From assembly GCF_000374105.1 (NCBI RefSeq), contig NZ_KB893650.1, positions 614,862-678,861 on the forward strand: 64,000 nucleotides of DNA, in the 5' to 3' direction. How positions within the stretch are numbered: position 1 is the first letter of the stretch; each line of letters starts with the position of its first letter. The DNA is from Kangiella aquimarina DSM 16071 (GTDB taxonomy: Bacteria > Pseudomonadota > Gammaproteobacteria > Enterobacterales > Kangiellaceae). The notes below the pieces were generated by a model that did not search any database, was not told where the DNA came from, and saw only the letters and a list, made by a program, of their open reading frames with translations. The position numbers and the translations under genes are program-made. This document shows positions 63,438 through 64,000 of the stretch, piece after piece.

Positions 63438-64000
63438 TTAAGGCTTCATCTGGTACTGCTCAATGAAAAGCTCTCTGCATCTTTGACTGTCTTTTAGTAA
63501 GGCGATGCTTTCCATCATTTGCTGGCGATCTTTTTCGCGAAGAGATACTTTTAATTCACAGTCAAAAAATTCACAGTTGGTCGGGTTCAGCAAAATAAAA
63601 GAACCATTCGGAAGTATCTGAATGTTGGTCTGGCGGATATCCTTCAGATACACACCTTCGCTGTGCAGATGGTTAAGCCAGCTGCCCAGTAGAATAGCCG
63701 TTGGTTCGTGTCGATCAGCAGGAATGTGGCTTAAACTGACCCCGGGTACTTCAAGGTAGCGCAACATATAAGCATTGCGCTCTTCGCATAAAGTAAACTC
63801 CTGTGGAGTAATGGTATAAAACCCGCGGAAGGTAAACAGTGAGCATTTCTCCAACATCCGCTTCAATTCCTGACGAGTAATATCAATGGCCAGGCTAGTG
63901 CGACGCGGAAAGATATTCAGTAACTGTCCGTCAAAGGTACGAACCAGCTTTGGTAAGCCGTCCTGTCTGGTTAATGTCTTGCCTGAGCTAATAGCGCCAT
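63438..64000 (-). CDS. Degenerate LPS/Kdo kinase-like protein (5' end outside window)
   Basis: The minus-strand frame is open from the stop at 63438 to the window edge, so the gene is partial (187 codons visible, start missing). It has an InaA/KdkA-like kinase layout: SWLNHLHSEGVYLKDIRQTNIQILPNG takes the place of the catalytic loop, and LLNPTNCEFF stands where the metal-binding D(F/Y)G/D would be. The HxD becomes LKD and the metal Asp becomes Asn, so catalysis is doubtful. It is convergent with the GT9 gene, consistent with LPS core work. Confidence 0.65.
   Translation of the reverse strand, partial: GAISSGKTLTRQDGLPKLVRTFDGQLLNIFPRRTSLAIDITRQELKRMLEKCSLFTFRGFYTITPQEFTLCEERNAYMLRYLEVPGVSLSHIPADRHEPTAILLGSWLNHLHSEGVYLKDIRQTNIQILPNGSFILLNPTNCEFFDCELKVSLREKDRQQMMESIALLKDSQRCRELFIEQYQMKP

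Noticed and set aside
1-64000. CRISPR array or prophage
   Set aside because: No regularly spaced direct repeats and no phage structural, integrase or terminase genes were seen.

Overview
The window is about 64 kb of a gammaproteobacterial chromosome at moderate GC. The protein set (Na+-NQR with ApbE and NqrM, LPS Kdo/heptose enzymes, the dnaK-dnaJ-dapB-carAB-greA and ftsH-folP-glmM order, secG next to tRNA-Leu) points to a marine-type gammaproteobacterium. By general likeness of the proteins I would guess a Kangiella-like organism, but this is an inference from memory and not a database result.

Backbone. The housekeeping order dnaK, dnaJ, dapB, carA, carB, greA, yhbY, rlmE, ftsH, folP, glmM, tpiA, secG, tRNA-Leu is the one I know from other gammaproteobacteria, but here it is split by blocks of other genes. 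purK-purE, an OPT transporter and a GDSL esterase lie between dnaJ and dapB. About 14 kb lies between greA and yhbY. About 10 kb (ompA-like, CBS protein, nqrM, apbE, nqrABCDEF) lies between glmM and tpiA. After tRNA-Leu the usual rimP-nusA is absent and accessory DNA begins.

12.8-26.8 kb. A membrane-anchored Xre-type regulator faces a small secreted protein across three palindromes. Then come a DUF523/DUF1722 protein and a CPD photolyase, a chalcone-isomerase-like and an NTF2-like protein, and a tightly overlapping run: fatty acid desaturase, flavin amine oxidase-like protein, DUF1365, cyclopropane fatty acid synthase, DUF2878, DUF1295, and a second Cfa-like methyltransferase. A histidine kinase and an OmpR-type regulator end the block tail to tail. 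Together these look like a light/oxidative-stress DNA repair and membrane-lipid modification locus.

32-42 kb. An OmpA-type porin and a CBS protein precede the respiratory Na+ pump operon nqrABCDEF and its maturation factors ApbE and NqrM. An unknown secreted protein gene on the other strand separates apbE from nqrM.

43.4-53.4 kb is the accessory zone. Directly after tRNA-Leu, perfect 22-bp inverted repeats enclose an orphan RHS toxin tip, a probable immunity gene and one more small gene. Next are a TlpA-like lipoprotein with a CxxS site, an Orn/Lys/Arg-type decarboxylase with a degenerate receiver-like N-terminus, and three unknown genes (two of them paralogues) in one operon. An Omp85-like outer membrane protein follows, then a ToxR/CadC-like membrane regulator flanked by two tiny related membrane proteins that are absent from normal ORF calling.

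53.3-64 kb. LPS core genes (two GT9 heptosyltransferases, KdkA, and a degenerate kinase cut by the window end) surround a cytochrome oxidase assembly block: DUF2909, SURF1, an SCO-like membrane protein, CtaA, CyoE and Sco, followed by a MATE exporter.

Non-coding signals include several clear intrinsic terminators, a probable CsrA/RsmA-sequestering small RNA between dapB and carA, a terminator-like hairpin in the carA leader, a long hairpin after dnaK, and a composite hairpin repeat before the MATE gene.
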